Numbered from the stretch's first letter, positions 9,174-18,321 are shown. The stretch is DNA of 64,000 nucleotides from Gordonia jacobaea (GCF_001186365.1 NZ_LDTZ01000017.1:248001-312000); one strand, 5' to 3'. Made by a program: numbers and translations. Notes: generated by a model not told the origin, from the letters alone.

Positions 9174-10403
9174 CTACTCCAGGTACCGGCCGAGGTACTT
9201 CTCCGCGGCCCGCGGGGTCTTGGCCTTGAAGCCGTCGCCGACGGCGCGCATCTTCCAGTCCCCGCCGCTGCGCGACATCACAGCCATGAGGACGCCGGTG
9301 AACGGCATCCCGCCCTGCAGCGTGAAGCGCGCCAACTCGGCGCCGGTCGTGTCGTCGACGAGTCGGCAGAAGGCGTTGTCGATCGCCTCGAAGGTCTGCC
9401 CGCGGTACGACGTCACGATGAACGCGAGATTGTCGATCTGCGGTGGGATCGCCTGCAGGTTCACGCGGATCACCTCGTCGTCGCCCTCGCCCGCCCCGGT
9501 CAGGTTGTCACCGGAGTGGACGATCGAGTTGTCCCGACTCCGAAGATGGCCGAAGAAGACGGTCTCGGCGAGCGAACCGCGCGAATACATCAACACCGAT
9601 GCGTCGAGGTCGATGCTCTGCGACCCGCCGCCGAAGAAGCCACGCTGCTTGACCGGGTCCCATCCGAGTCCCATGCGGACCTGGGTGAGCGCGACGCCGC
9701 CATCCTTGCGCAACGTCACCTTCTGACCCTTGGCCAGGTTGACGCGCTTGTTCTTGGACAGGCTGATCTCGGCAGGCTGCTGTGGTGGGGCGGGCTGCGC
9801 CTGCGGTGGGGCCGGCGGAGGAGTGAACTGAGCCGGCGGCACGGACGGAGCAGGCGGCACCGGCGGAGCAGGCGCGGGCGCAGCGGGCGCGGCAGCGGCG
9901 GGGGCGTCGTCGACCGAAACCCCGTGATCCCGAACGAGATCGGCGAAACCGCCCGCGTAGCCCTGGCCGATGGAGCGCACCTTCCACCCCGTGTCCCGGC
10001 GATAGACCTCAACTGCCACCACGACGGTCTCGCTGCTCAGGTCGGGGATGGTGAACGAGAACAGCTCGGTGCCCGCGGCGTCGAAGACACGCGCGATGGG
10101 CGGTGGCGTCCTACCGAAGGACGACGACGCGTCGTCGAGTGTGATCACCGCGCGCACCGCGTGGATCTCGGCGGGCACCGCGGCGGGTGTGATCCGTAGC
10201 GTCTGCCGGCCGGTGGCGGGCGCAAGCGTGACGCCTGCTCCGGTTGGCTGGTTGTAGAAGACGAAGTCGGCGTCGGAGCGCACGCGCATATCGGGAGTGA
10301 CCAACAGCGCCGAGAGATCAACCGGCGCAGCAACATCCACGGAGATCGCGATCTCGCCCGCAGGTAGCGGTGCGTTCTGGCCTTTCGACAACACTGTCGT
10401 CAT
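9174..10403 (-). CDS. double-domain TerD-family protein with proline-rich linker
   Basis: A 409-residue protein with two TerD domains. The first (about 1-165) is degenerate in its Ca2+ motifs. A Pro/Ala/Gln-rich linker of about 50 residues follows. The second domain (about 220-409) is canonical, with GLGWDPVK, IDLDAS and HSGDNLTGAGEGDDE. TerD domains bind Ca2+ and form part of bacterial tellurite, stress and phage-response complexes. It is the last gene of a six-gene operon; its ATG overlaps the HAD stop as ATGA. A slightly longer frame begins upstream at 10445, but the start at 10403 gives the family N-terminus (TTVLSKGQN). The LURP-one gene converges on it 22 bases away. Confidence 0.92.
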   Translation of the reverse strand: MTTVLSKGQNAPLPAGEIAISVDVAAPVDLSALLVTPDMRVRSDADFVFYNQPTGAGVTLAPATGRQTLRITPAAVPAEIHAVRAVITLDDASSSFGRTPPPIARVFDAAGTELFSFTIPDLSSETVVVAVEVYRRDTGWKVRSIGQGYAGGFADLVRDHGVSVDDAPAAAAPAAPAPAPPVPPAPSVPPAQFTPPPAPPQAQPAPPQQPAEISLSKNKRVNLAKGQKVTLRKDGGVALTQVRMGLGWDPVKQRGFFGGGSQSIDLDASVLMYSRGSLAETVFFGHLRSRDNSIVHSGDNLTGAGEGDDEVIRVNLQAIPPQIDNLAFIVTSYRGQTFEAIDNAFCRLVDDTTGAELARFTLQGGMPFTGVLMAVMSRSGGDWKMRAVGDGFKAKTPRAAEKYLGRYLE

Positions 10404-11239
10404 ATCGCCGTCCTTGCTTGTCGGGTCACTGCGTCGAGTAACCATTCGAGTATCTCTTCACCTGCCAGCGCACCCGACTGTGCCGTGACGGTCACCGTCG
10501 GATGCTGCCAATCCAACTCGGCCAACTCGCCGTGAGCGGGCCGGATACCGGCATGGGCAAACTCCAGTAGGTCGACGTCGAGCCTGCCGTCGCCCGCGGC
10601 GAAGACCGGGTCGCCAGCTGACAACAGACCATCGTCGACGCAGCGTCGGCATACCTCCTCGACGGCAGCGGATTTGGTGACCGCCTCGGGCACGGCGTAG
10701 ATCTTGCGACCCTGCTGGGAGGCGACCCACCCGTGCCGGGCACACCACCGCTCCCACTCGGGCAGAAAGTGCTCAGGCTGGCGCTTGGTGTCGACGACCA
10801 GGTAGCAGAACAGGTCGTCGGCGGTACGCAGCGTGCTCACCCAATCCTCTTCTGCCACAACGGCCAATCGCGCAACAACTTCATCGAGCGGCGCAGAACC
10901 AGCGGCAACGGCACGTTCGACGCCGCTTCGCCACCTGTGGTCGTCGACACCGTCGACGAGGATGCGGCCGCCGCTGCTGACGACACTGTAGTGAGGTGTT
11001 CCTCCCGGGAGCTGGACACGGCCGAACTGCTCGGGAGTCCGTGTAGTCACCGGAACGAAGGGTGCGTGCGCACGAAGATCGGTGAGAAGCGCGATCGCCG
11101 AACTCGTCATGTACGAGAGCGGAGCGTCGCGGTAGATCTCGACGCACACCGGCGACGTATCGCGGAACTGATTCTCTCCCATGGCGTCACGCGAATAGAT
11201 CAGCGTACGGTCCAGATCGCTCGCCACCAATCCGGTCAC
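10400..11239 (-). CDS. HAD-superfamily phosphatase of the Ter biosynthetic operon
   Basis: A 279-residue Cof-type HAD hydrolase starting at GTG behind AAGGAGGAC. Motif I is DLDRT (nucleophile and acid Asp near the N-terminus, SDLDRTLIY), motif II is in PVTTRT, and motif IV is AAGDGRLDVDLL. It overlaps the upstream StiP-family gene by 4 bp (GTGA) and the downstream TerD gene by 4 bp (ATGA). In Ter-associated operons such a phosphatase is proposed to act with two phosphoribosyltransferases and a CitE-like lyase to make a nucleoside-like metabolite; that role is taken from comparative work on the family. Confidence 0.88.
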   Translation of the reverse strand: MTGLVASDLDRTLIYSRDAMGENQFRDTSPVCVEIYRDAPLSYMTSSAIALLTDLRAHAPFVPVTTRTPEQFGRVQLPGGTPHYSVVSSGGRILVDGVDDHRWRSGVERAVAAGSAPLDEVVARLAVVAEEDWVSTLRTADDLFCYLVVDTKRQPEHFLPEWERWCARHGWVASQQGRKIYAVPEAVTKSAAVEEVCRRCVDDGLLSAGDPVFAAGDGRLDVDLLEFAHAGIRPAHGELAELDWQHPTVTVTAQSGALAGEEILEWLLDAVTRQARTAI

Positions 11240-12378
11240 GAGTCCTCCTTGATCAAACCCATGCAGGAGTACGCGAGGTCGGCGCGCACTTCGACGGGTA
11301 CTCCGCGCTCGGCGGCGAGGATTCGAATGTGTCGATGCTCGGGTAGGTCGTTGTCTCGCACAAGAACGCGCCACGGTACGCGCCGCAGCAGTACCCGTGT
11401 GGTCTCCCCGACACCGGGCTTGACGAAGTTCACCGACGAGAGTCCGTACTCTGCGCGGATTGCCTCCACGGATTCCCAGCCCGCCCAGGTCGGCGTGCGA
11501 TCGGCGGCATCCAGAGCCGAGACGTGCGAGGCGACGGCGTCGCGCACCACGTCGAACTGCGCGGACACGACGTCGAGGAAGTGGTTCGACATGTCGTGTT
11601 CGGCGAGGTGGCGATAGAACTTGGCGCCGTGGAACTCGCCGTGGCCGATGTGGTCGGCGTTGAGGACCGTTCGTGAAATCAGCCCGGAGACGGTCGAATT
11701 CAAGCACGCCGAGGCGATGAGGAAGTCGTCGCGCGTACCGAAGGTGGTGGTGGCGAAGCCGGGGTCGGCGAGAACGGCGAGTTCGTCGGCGAGGCGTGGC
11801 CCACCGTCTCGAGCGTAGGCGTCGAGCGCGGCCGTCAGCTCGCGCTGGATCGCGCCCTTGCCTGTCCACCCATCGATGAACACCACGGATGTGGGGTCGT
11901 GGCGGTCGGTGATGTGGTCGAGGGCGACCGTGTCGATGCCGCGGTCGCGAACTATCGAGATCGTGTAATGCGGTGCGGCCCAGCCATGAACATGGCGCAA
12001 CCAGCGTCTCAGCAGGATTCCGATGGGCGTGCCTGCCCGCGCGAGCGACACCAGCGTCGGCTCGCGATGTCGCTCGGCAACGATGAGCTCTCCGACGACG
12101 CCGACAGCGTGCGCGAGGCGCTGCGCCGAGTCGTCGAGGGTGTCGGCAAACAACTGCTGGTATGCGGCTCCCGGCTGATACTCGATGGGCAACGACTCCG
12201 CGTAATGCGCTGTGCCCGCCTGGATTCGGCGCTCTCGGACCGCCAGGTCGGCCTCGAGTTCGATATGCGAGAGGTCTTTCAGGAGCCAGGTCACCTCATC
12301 GGGTGCGTACGAACCGAAGTCCGGTCCGCGTAGCTCGGAGTTCCGCGCTTGCGGTGGGGTGAGTCGCTGAGCTGTCAC
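11236..12378 (-). CDS. StiP/PRTase_1 family protein of Ter operon
   Basis: A 380-residue protein starting at GTG 12378. The core contains a phosphoribosyltransferase-like strand and loop, VVFIDGWTGKGA (about residues 168-179), preceded by VSLARAGTPIGILLRRW. The family (Pfam StiP, also named PRTase_1) has been labelled a cysteine protease in some databases, but its motifs and operon context fit a PRPP-binding transferase better. Other features are HGEFHGAKFYRHLAEHDMSN and SSVNFVKPGVGETTRVLLRR. It is coupled by GTGA overlaps on both sides. Its substrate is unknown. Confidence 0.85.
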   Translation of the reverse strand: MTAQRLTPPQARNSELRGPDFGSYAPDEVTWLLKDLSHIELEADLAVRERRIQAGTAHYAESLPIEYQPGAAYQQLFADTLDDSAQRLAHAVGVVGELIVAERHREPTLVSLARAGTPIGILLRRWLRHVHGWAAPHYTISIVRDRGIDTVALDHITDRHDPTSVVFIDGWTGKGAIQRELTAALDAYARDGGPRLADELAVLADPGFATTTFGTRDDFLIASACLNSTVSGLISRTVLNADHIGHGEFHGAKFYRHLAEHDMSNHFLDVVSAQFDVVRDAVASHVSALDAADRTPTWAGWESVEAIRAEYGLSSVNFVKPGVGETTRVLLRRVPWRVLVRDNDLPEHRHIRILAAERGVPVEVRADLAYSCMGLIKEDS

Positions 12379-13700
12379 GAGTCGCTCCGTGCGTCGCGCA
12401 GCGCGCATTGGCCGGTGGCAGTAACTTTCGCGACGACGACGTCGTGGCCTGCCGCGGTCATCACATCGAGGACCCCACCCGGTGCCGTCAGGTCGGGGGT
12501 GTCGGCGGGGTCGTCGATGATCAACACGATCCGCGGAAGGTCGGGCGAGCCGTCTGGGTCGAGCAGGTTGTAGACGAATCGCGGTGTACCGGGGTCGTGT
12601 TCGGGCGCGGTAAAGGTCAGGCCGCGGCGCAGCGGGTAGCCGTCGACGTCGCGGACGAATGCGGGTGAGCGCGTGGTGGTCTGGAACGTCGTGGGGATGC
12701 CGGCATGTGCAAGCCCCTCGGCGATGCAGAGCGGCAGATACATCAGCTCCTCGTGGCCAACCACCACAGTGCTTGTCGACGACTCGAGTTCTGGCAGCAG
12801 TGTCGCCACCGCTTCGTCGACAGCGTTGGTGAATCCCGTTGTGTCCGAATGTAGGAAGCCATGGCGTCCGCCCTCGGGCACATCGGCGGGCCACGGTAGT
12901 GCCACCGTGGTGACCTCACCCCGGACGCCGATCGGGTTGAGTTGCGTCGAGGGTGACTCCCACACCGCGTCGGTGAGCCCTTCCGGAAGGTTGATGCTGC
13001 CCTGCGCAAGCGACACGTACTCGATTCGGACGCCATTGTTGGACGCGAAATCGGCTGTAGCTGAAAGATGTTCGGGTGATCGCAGGTCGACGAGCGAAGC
13101 GACCACATAGTCACGTCTGCCGGTGATCTCGTGTATCGCGGTGATGGCGCGCAACGCGGTTGTCCCGGTAGAGATCTCGTCGTCGACGAGGATCAACGGA
13201 CTGTCGGGGTTGGCGGACAGCAACTCGATCGAACTCGGCTGCAACAGATGAGTTGTCGCGTGCGAGTGGCCCTCTTCGAACGACCCGACGGTGAGCGCTC
13301 CCGGTGGGCGTCGACGAGTGGAGTGCAGATACGCGTGAGCGGTGAGCCCATGGAAGACGGAGTGGCCCAAGCCCGTTGCCGTCTCCGCGAACCCGAGGAC
13401 CGTCGACTTGTCAGCCGCGTCGGCGCCGATGCGATCACGGATGAGCGCTGCGAGGTCGTCTGCGGCCCGTCGGACGCGTTCTGGAGGGGTGGGGATGTGC
13501 TTGCCGAGAACAGTCGACACGAGCAGGTGTGCGCGCCTGCGATTGCGGCGCAGTCCGAGGACGACGAGTTCGTCCATGCTCCAGTCGGATCGAGGGTCGA
13601 CAGTGGTGTCTGCGATCCTCACCCCGAAGGTGTCGGCGACCCAGCTCGACGTGTCCGCGGAGTCGACGACGTGTGCTGCGGGGGAACCGGTAGCTGTCAC
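12375..13700 (-). CDS. PRTase_2/TRSP phosphoribosyltransferase-like protein of Ter operon
   Basis: A 441-residue protein. The N-terminal part (about 25-250) is a PRTase with the PRPP-binding motif LILVDDEISTGTTALRAI and a GFAETATGLGHSVF segment. The C-terminal part (about 290-430) matches the TRSP domain found attached to PRTase_2, with GHEELMYLPLCIAEGL and TRSPAFVRDVDGYPLRRG, the Thr-Arg-Ser-Pro of the name. It starts at GTG overlapping the lyase stop and ends overlapping the StiP start, each by 4 bp. It is likely to work with the other operon enzymes in assembling a phosphoribosylated metabolite. Confidence 0.9.
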   Translation of the reverse strand: MTATGSPAAHVVDSADTSSWVADTFGVRIADTTVDPRSDWSMDELVVLGLRRNRRRAHLLVSTVLGKHIPTPPERVRRAADDLAALIRDRIGADAADKSTVLGFAETATGLGHSVFHGLTAHAYLHSTRRRPPGALTVGSFEEGHSHATTHLLQPSSIELLSANPDSPLILVDDEISTGTTALRAITAIHEITGRRDYVVASLVDLRSPEHLSATADFASNNGVRIEYVSLAQGSINLPEGLTDAVWESPSTQLNPIGVRGEVTTVALPWPADVPEGGRHGFLHSDTTGFTNAVDEAVATLLPELESSTSTVVVGHEELMYLPLCIAEGLAHAGIPTTFQTTTRSPAFVRDVDGYPLRRGLTFTAPEHDPGTPRFVYNLLDPDGSPDLPRIVLIIDDPADTPDLTAPGGVLDVMTAAGHDVVVAKVTATGQCALRDARSDS

Positions 13701-14899
13701 GAGAGATCCATCGCGGTGAGGAGGTCGACGAAGCCGACGCCGGGGTGGGTGACCCCGAACACGGCTGCCCTGTCGATCACCCGCGACGCCCAATTCCGGT
13801 GTGGCTTACGTTCGTTCATCTTGTTCCGATACGTCGATGCCTGCACGCCGCCGGTGTCGGAGGCGAGTACGTCGAGCGCGTCGTGGTACTCCTCGTGGGT
13901 CACCGCGCTGAGTGCGTGCACCGCGGCGGCATGGCTCGGATGGATGACAGTCTTGCCCTGCATCCCGTTCGCGCGGTCGAGTGCGATCTCCCGCAGCAAT
14001 CCGTCGAGATCTCTGCGAACCAACTGGCTGCGGAACCACACGGCGCCCTGTTCCTGGAACGGCGTTTGCCGGAGTGCCGGTTTGAACAGGCGCTCGTGAT
14101 CGGCGAAGTACTCCCACACCGGTCCGGTGATGACGTGCCCCGAGGAGTCACATCGCCCCAACCGATTGATGATGGACGCTATTGCGTCTGCGGCAACGCG
14201 GACGTCGTAGATGGTCAGGTCGCGATCGCGGCGGATGCCGAACAGTCCGCACATGTCCGTGGCGCCGATGCGAATGGCGAGCACTCGGGACCGGTGCTCG
14301 TCGACAGCCTCGCCGATCACCGACAGGTGGTGTTCGCGACTCTCGCGGTGAACGATCCCCGCGGATTCGAGTACCGGCATGGCCCAGAAGTGCCTACCGG
14401 CACGAATACCGGCGTCCCGCACCGCAATCAAGAACTCGTGCGCGTTCTCGGCGTCGAACTTCGGCAGCACGAATCCCATGAGCGAGTCGGACGAGCCGAT
14501 CGCCTCGCTGATGGTCGCGATCTGATCGGCCGAACGGACGCGAACGAACAGCATCATCTCTGCCGCGGCGGTCGAATCGAGTCGGCGTAGTGCGTCGACG
14601 GCGCTCTCGATGGCGGTGGCCTGGTCACCGTCGGCGACAGCGTCTTCGAGGTCGATGACCATCGACACGACACCGTCGGCGTGCCGGCGGGTGATCACCT
14701 CGGCGAGGTCGGGACGCGTCGCAGGTACGTAGAGGGTGGCCCCGAGCGCGATCGCGAGGCGGTCGGTCGACCATGACGTAGAGACCGGCGATGGCTGCGC
14801 GACGAACAACCGTTCCCGCGTCGACTCAGGTAGGTGACGAAAGTGCCTGGCGCCGTTGCCTGCCCGACTCGCACTGGGCGCATCGGTTGTGAGTGTCAT
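13697..14899 (-). CDS. CitE-like (HpcH/HpaI, C-C bond lyase) TIM-barrel enzyme of Ter operon
   Basis: A 400-residue protein of the CitE/HpcH aldolase superfamily, in the Ter-linked C-C bond lyase subgroup. Visible motifs are ATLYVPATRP, VIDLEDAV (metal and phosphate region), LMGFVLPKFD, RIGATDMCGLFGIRRDRD and GMQGKTVIHPSHAAAVHAL. It overlaps its upstream and downstream neighbours by 4 bp. Enzymes of this superfamily cleave or form C-C bonds of carboxylated or CoA-linked substrates using Mg2+; the actual substrate in the Ter pathway is not known. Confidence 0.9.
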   Translation of the reverse strand: MTLTTDAPSASRAGNGARHFRHLPESTRERLFVAQPSPVSTSWSTDRLAIALGATLYVPATRPDLAEVITRRHADGVVSMVIDLEDAVADGDQATAIESAVDALRRLDSTAAAEMMLFVRVRSADQIATISEAIGSSDSLMGFVLPKFDAENAHEFLIAVRDAGIRAGRHFWAMPVLESAGIVHRESREHHLSVIGEAVDEHRSRVLAIRIGATDMCGLFGIRRDRDLTIYDVRVAADAIASIINRLGRCDSSGHVITGPVWEYFADHERLFKPALRQTPFQEQGAVWFRSQLVRRDLDGLLREIALDRANGMQGKTVIHPSHAAAVHALSAVTHEEYHDALDVLASDTGGVQASTYRNKMNERKPHRNWASRVIDRAAVFGVTHPGVGFVDLLTAMDLS

Positions 14900-16077
14900 C
14901 GCCTGGCCACCTGCCCCCTCATCCGCTCGACGATCTCGACGATGCGGCGCTCAATTGCTGTCAGCTCTGTTGAATACGTCCAGTAGTCCGGATGTACCCG
15001 ATCGAGGGCACTCCGTGAACGGACAATTCGGTCGGCCTGAGCATCGAGCACTGAGCCCCATTCGTCAACCAGAGCGTTGTCGACGGCGAAGTGTTGAGCG
15101 TCTCGCAGGCGGAATCGCACGCGCTGTTCGAGAGCGCCGGGGTCGGCGCGCACCTCGCGCAGACCGCGCAGCCTCTCGGCGACCGCATCCACGGCCTGTT
15201 CTGCGCCATCGAGTTCGTCGCGGGCGGCTTCGGCCTCGCTGATGGCGAGGTCAGGGGCGTCGGAAAGGTGGGAGCGGGCCTGCGCCAATCGGCCATCGGC
15301 GGCGGCGAGAAACCGCGAGAACACCTCCTGATTGTCTTGCAGATCGAGCGAACACTCGAGGCTGAACTCTCTGCGGAGGGTCGAGAGTTCGCCCGGCATG
15401 CGCTCGGCACGAGTCATGATCCCGCTGCGGCGTGTGTCGACCGAGCGGATGACCCGCTGGCCGCGCTCGGTGAGTGACGGCGCATCGGCGAGCGCGTCGT
15501 CGAGCGATTGGCGCGCGGCGAGCACGCGTTGAGCGGTCGCCCGTCTGTCGAGCAGACCCGTTGCCGCCCGCTGTTCGGCCAGCGCGGCGTCGAACCTCTC
15601 GGCGGCGACGCGGACGCTCCGCAGCGTCGTCAGGTTCGCTGGTGCCTGCGCGAGTGTGCCGCGCACCTGCGTCGCCGCGACCTGAGCCCGATGTTCGAGC
15701 GATGCGACTTCGTCGACGGTGCGCGCCGCACGGCCGAGTTCGGTGGCGTTCGCGTCGGCGAAACGCTGCATCTCGCCTTGGAGTGACCGCAACGCTTCTG
15801 TGCACCGCGCGAGTTCGCTCGGCGTCGGTCGTGGTGCATTCGAGAGGTTGAGATAGCCGTCAGTTGCTTGGGAGTAGCGCTCTCGCAACGCATTCCACTC
15901 CCCCCGCAGCCGCGACCGAGGGTCGAGCTCCTGAGCCGTTGCGACCGCACCGTCTATGCTGCTCAAGGTCTGTTCGGAGTCCAGGAAGGCCGTGGTCATC
16001 TGTTGGACGGACGCAGCGGTGTCGGCGGGCACACCTGAGCTGCCACGCTCTCCCCGTCGCCAGAACCTACTGCCCAC
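14896..16077 (-). CDS. coiled-coil protein heading the Ter operon, function unknown
   Basis: A 393-residue hydrophilic, highly charged protein with no membrane segment and no recognised catalytic motif. Nearly all of it is predicted helical with heptad-like spacing, for example repeated E/R/A-rich stretches such as RDELDGAEQAVDAVAERL. It begins the six-gene operon and overlaps the lyase gene by ATGA. A scaffold or TelA-like accessory role in Ter complexes is possible, but I see no specific TelA signature. Its start lies only 43 bases from the divergent AIM24 gene, so the promoters are back to back. Confidence 0.75.
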   Translation of the reverse strand: MGSRFWRRGERGSSGVPADTAASVQQMTTAFLDSEQTLSSIDGAVATAQELDPRSRLRGEWNALRERYSQATDGYLNLSNAPRPTPSELARCTEALRSLQGEMQRFADANATELGRAARTVDEVASLEHRAQVAATQVRGTLAQAPANLTTLRSVRVAAERFDAALAEQRAATGLLDRRATAQRVLAARQSLDDALADAPSLTERGQRVIRSVDTRRSGIMTRAERMPGELSTLRREFSLECSLDLQDNQEVFSRFLAAADGRLAQARSHLSDAPDLAISEAEAARDELDGAEQAVDAVAERLRGLREVRADPGALEQRVRFRLRDAQHFAVDNALVDEWGSVLDAQADRIVRSRSALDRVHPDYWTYSTELTAIERRIVEIVERMRGQVARR

Positions 16078-16120
16078 CGTCTGATGCTATCGACTAGTTT
16101 CGTCAGGGTACGACGAGAGG

Positions 16121-16747
16121 ATGAACGTGCAACTGGTACAGCGATCCAAGCGGGTGATCGAGGCGCGTCTGAACAACACCTCGGTTCGCGCGCTTTCCGG
16201 TTCGATGGTCGCCTTCGAGGGCCAGGTCAGTTTCAAGTCCGCGGGGTTCGGTGGCGGCGACGGACTCGTCGCCGGGATCAAGCGTCGCGCAACCGGCGAA
16301 TCGCTGTCACTCATGGAGGCCGGCGGTACCGGCGTCGTCTACTTCGCGCACAACGCCGCCGAGACGACGATCATCGAGCTCAACGGTGAAACGCTTCAGG
16401 TGGAGTCGCAGCAACTGATGGTGCTCAACGGCAACCTTCAGACCAACGTCACGTTCGCGGGCATGCAGGGCGCGACAGCCGGTCAAGGACTGTTCACCAC
16501 GACGGTCAGCGGGCACGGGCAGGTGGGCATCGTGTCGCACGGTGGGCCGCTGATTCACCTCGAGGTCTCGCCGCAGTACCCGCTGATCGTCGACCCCGAC
16601 GCGTTCGTCTGTGCGCGCGGTGCACTCTCGCAGTCGTTCGTGACCGATGTGTCGTGGCGTTCGGCCGTCGGACAGGGCAGTGGCGAGGCATTCTCGCTGC
16701 GTTGGGACGGAACCGGCGTGGTGTCGATCCAGCCGGCGGAACGGTAG
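16121..16747 (+). CDS. AIM24-family protein 1
   Basis: A 208-residue beta-rich protein of the AIM24 (DUF124) family. Recognisable segments are GSMVAFEGQVSFKS, the central GGTGVVYFAH repeat-like strand, GQGLFTTTVSGHGQVGIVSHG and the terminal VDPDAFVCARG ... VSWRS. AIM24 domains share a barrel fold related to lipid-scramblase/tubby proteins and recur in Ter gene neighbourhoods. No signal peptide is seen. First of three tandem paralogues on the plus strand, divergent from the Ter operon. Confidence 0.88.
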   Translation: MNVQLVQRSKRVIEARLNNTSVRALSGSMVAFEGQVSFKSAGFGGGDGLVAGIKRRATGESLSLMEAGGTGVVYFAHNAAETTIIELNGETLQVESQQLMVLNGNLQTNVTFAGMQGATAGQGLFTTTVSGHGQVGIVSHGGPLIHLEVSPQYPLIVDPDAFVCARGALSQSFVTDVSWRSAVGQGSGEAFSLRWDGTGVVSIQPAER

Positions 16748-16754
16748 GCGAAAC

Positions 16755-17465
16755 GTGTTCACCAAGGTCAACAGCAAGGTCGTGTCGGTCGACGTCGCGC
16801 AGTCCGGACCGGTGGTCGCTCGCAGGGGCGCGATGTTGTTCTACACGGGCGACGTCCGGTTTCAGCCGCATCAGATCGCCGGTATGGGAGCGGGCTCTGG
16901 TGGGATGTCGGGAATCGGAGGTGCCATCGGGCAGCGACTCGCAGGCGAACACGAGTCGACGCTGCTCGCCACCGGACACGGGGTCGTGCACTTCGGGTTC
17001 CGGGGCATCGAGGTAGAGATCGTCGACGTCGGCAGGGTCGGCGGCCTGATCCGGGTCGAAGCGTCGCGCACGCTGGCCTACACGTCCGGCCTGCAGGCGT
17101 CTGTGGTGTCGGTGACCGCGCAGGGCGGCGGCGGTGGAGGCGGTGGTGGCGGACTGTTCGGATCGCTTCGGTCCGCCGCTGCGGGCGCGGTCACTGGGCA
17201 GGGCATGTTCACCACTCAGCTGTCCGGTCAGGGGCAGGTGGTGATTCTCGGCCACGGCGGAGTCTTCGAACTCGGTGTCGCCCCCGACCGACCGCCCGTC
17301 ACCGTCGATCCCCAGGCGTATGTCGCGGCAGCGGGGCAGGTGACCACCACGCTGACGTCGAACGTGAGTTGGCGCAACGTCGGCCGAACCGGTGGCGAAG
17401 CAATGCAGTTGCAGTGTGCGGGTCATGGAACCGTGTACGTACAGGCGTCGGAGGAGAAGCTGTGA
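16755..17465 (+). CDS. AIM24-family protein 2
   Basis: A 236-residue paralogue starting at GTG 16755, eight bases after the first AIM24 gene. It retains ARRGAMLFYTGDVRFQPH, GHGVVHFGFRG, GQGMFTTQLSGQGQVVILGHGG and VDPQAYVAAAGQ. It differs from its neighbours by a Gly-rich insertion of about eight consecutive Gly residues (17127-17154) before GLFGSLRSAAAG. Its TGA overlaps the GTG of the third paralogue, so the second and third are coupled. Confidence 0.88.
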   Translation: MFTKVNSKVVSVDVAQSGPVVARRGAMLFYTGDVRFQPHQIAGMGAGSGGMSGIGGAIGQRLAGEHESTLLATGHGVVHFGFRGIEVEIVDVGRVGGLIRVEASRTLAYTSGLQASVVSVTAQGGGGGGGGGGLFGSLRSAAAGAVTGQGMFTTQLSGQGQVVILGHGGVFELGVAPDRPPVTVDPQAYVAAAGQVTTTLTSNVSWRNVGRTGGEAMQLQCAGHGTVYVQASEEKL

Positions 17466-18226
17466 GCGCACTCAACACCGTGTGGAATCCGATGTCGCTG
17501 CCGGTCGACGACAACATCGAGGGCAACGACTACTCGTTCTGCATCGAGCTCAACTCCCCGTGGTTCATGTCGAAGGGCGCGATGATCGCGTTCTACGGGC
17601 AGATGAAGTTCAGCTCGTTGCAGCACGGGTTGAACGGTCAGCTCCTCAAGATGGTGGCCCAACAGTTCTCTGCGCCTTTGTATCTCGGCGATTTCGTGGT
17701 GGCCGAGGGACACGGGAAGCTGATCATCGGAGACCGTGGCTACAACATCAACTCCTACGACCTCGAAGACGGCAACCTGACGATCAGAGCCGCGAATCTC
17801 CTTGCGTTCCAACCGCAACTCTCGTTGAAACAGTCGATCGTGCCCGGCTTCCTCACCCTGCTCGGCACGGGAAAGTTCCTCGCATCGTCGAACGGCCCGG
17901 TCATGTTCGTCGAACCCCCGGTGCGGGTCGACCCGGAAGCGCTTGTGGGCTGGGCGGATTGCCCGTCACCGAGTCACCACTACGACCAGTCGTGGGTCAC
18001 CGACCTCATCGCGGCAACCGCTCACCGGATGGGTGTGCAGTCGGGTGAGGAAAAGCAGTTCGACTTCACCGGCAGCGGAACGGTTCTCGTGCAGTCGAGC
18101 GAGAAGGTTCGCAGCGACTTCTCCATCGTCCGCACCATTCAAGGACAGTTGTCCGGACTCTCGGTGCCGGGTCTGCAGCAGATCAACCAGGAGGTTTCCC
18201 GGCAGTTGGGGCAGCAGCAGGGCTGA
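17462..18226 (+). CDS. AIM24-family protein 3
   Basis: A 254-residue paralogue whose GTG start overlaps the preceding stop by 4 bp. It has WFMSKGAMIAFYGQMKF, VVAEGHGKLIIGDRGY, GTGKFLASSNGPVMFVEPP and VDPEALVGWADCPSPSHHYD, then a C-terminal tail rich in Gln (QQINQEVSRQLGQQQG). It is the most diverged of the three. The three AIM24 proteins may form a hetero-oligomeric shell or lipid-associated complex; that is an inference from their retention as a set. A strong hairpin follows. Confidence 0.86.
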   Translation: MSALNTVWNPMSLPVDDNIEGNDYSFCIELNSPWFMSKGAMIAFYGQMKFSSLQHGLNGQLLKMVAQQFSAPLYLGDFVVAEGHGKLIIGDRGYNINSYDLEDGNLTIRAANLLAFQPQLSLKQSIVPGFLTLLGTGKFLASSNGPVMFVEPPVRVDPEALVGWADCPSPSHHYDQSWVTDLIAATAHRMGVQSGEEKQFDFTGSGTVLVQSSEKVRSDFSIVRTIQGQLSGLSVPGLQQINQEVSRQLGQQQG

Positions 18227-18261
18227 GGCGTGGCGCTGTCAGAGCTGCCACATGAACCACG

Positions 18262-18303
18262 AGAACCCGGTTACGACAACGAATGTCGTCGTAACCGGGT
18301 TCT
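18262..18303. terminator. bidirectional terminator between AIM24 and TerA-like genes
   Basis: A perfect 16-bp inverted repeat (AGAACCCGGTTACGAC and its complement) with a 10-nt loop lies between two convergent stop codons at 18226 and 18322. It can form the same hairpin on either strand, so it is likely a shared terminator. Confidence 0.85.
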
Positions 18304-18321
18304 GCGGTTTCGTCGTACGCG

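Noticed and set aside
11236-12894. N-terminally extended StiP protein of 552 residues
   Set aside because: The first 170 residues overlap the PRTase_2 gene out of frame; the GTG at 12378 with 4-bp overlap fits the operon.
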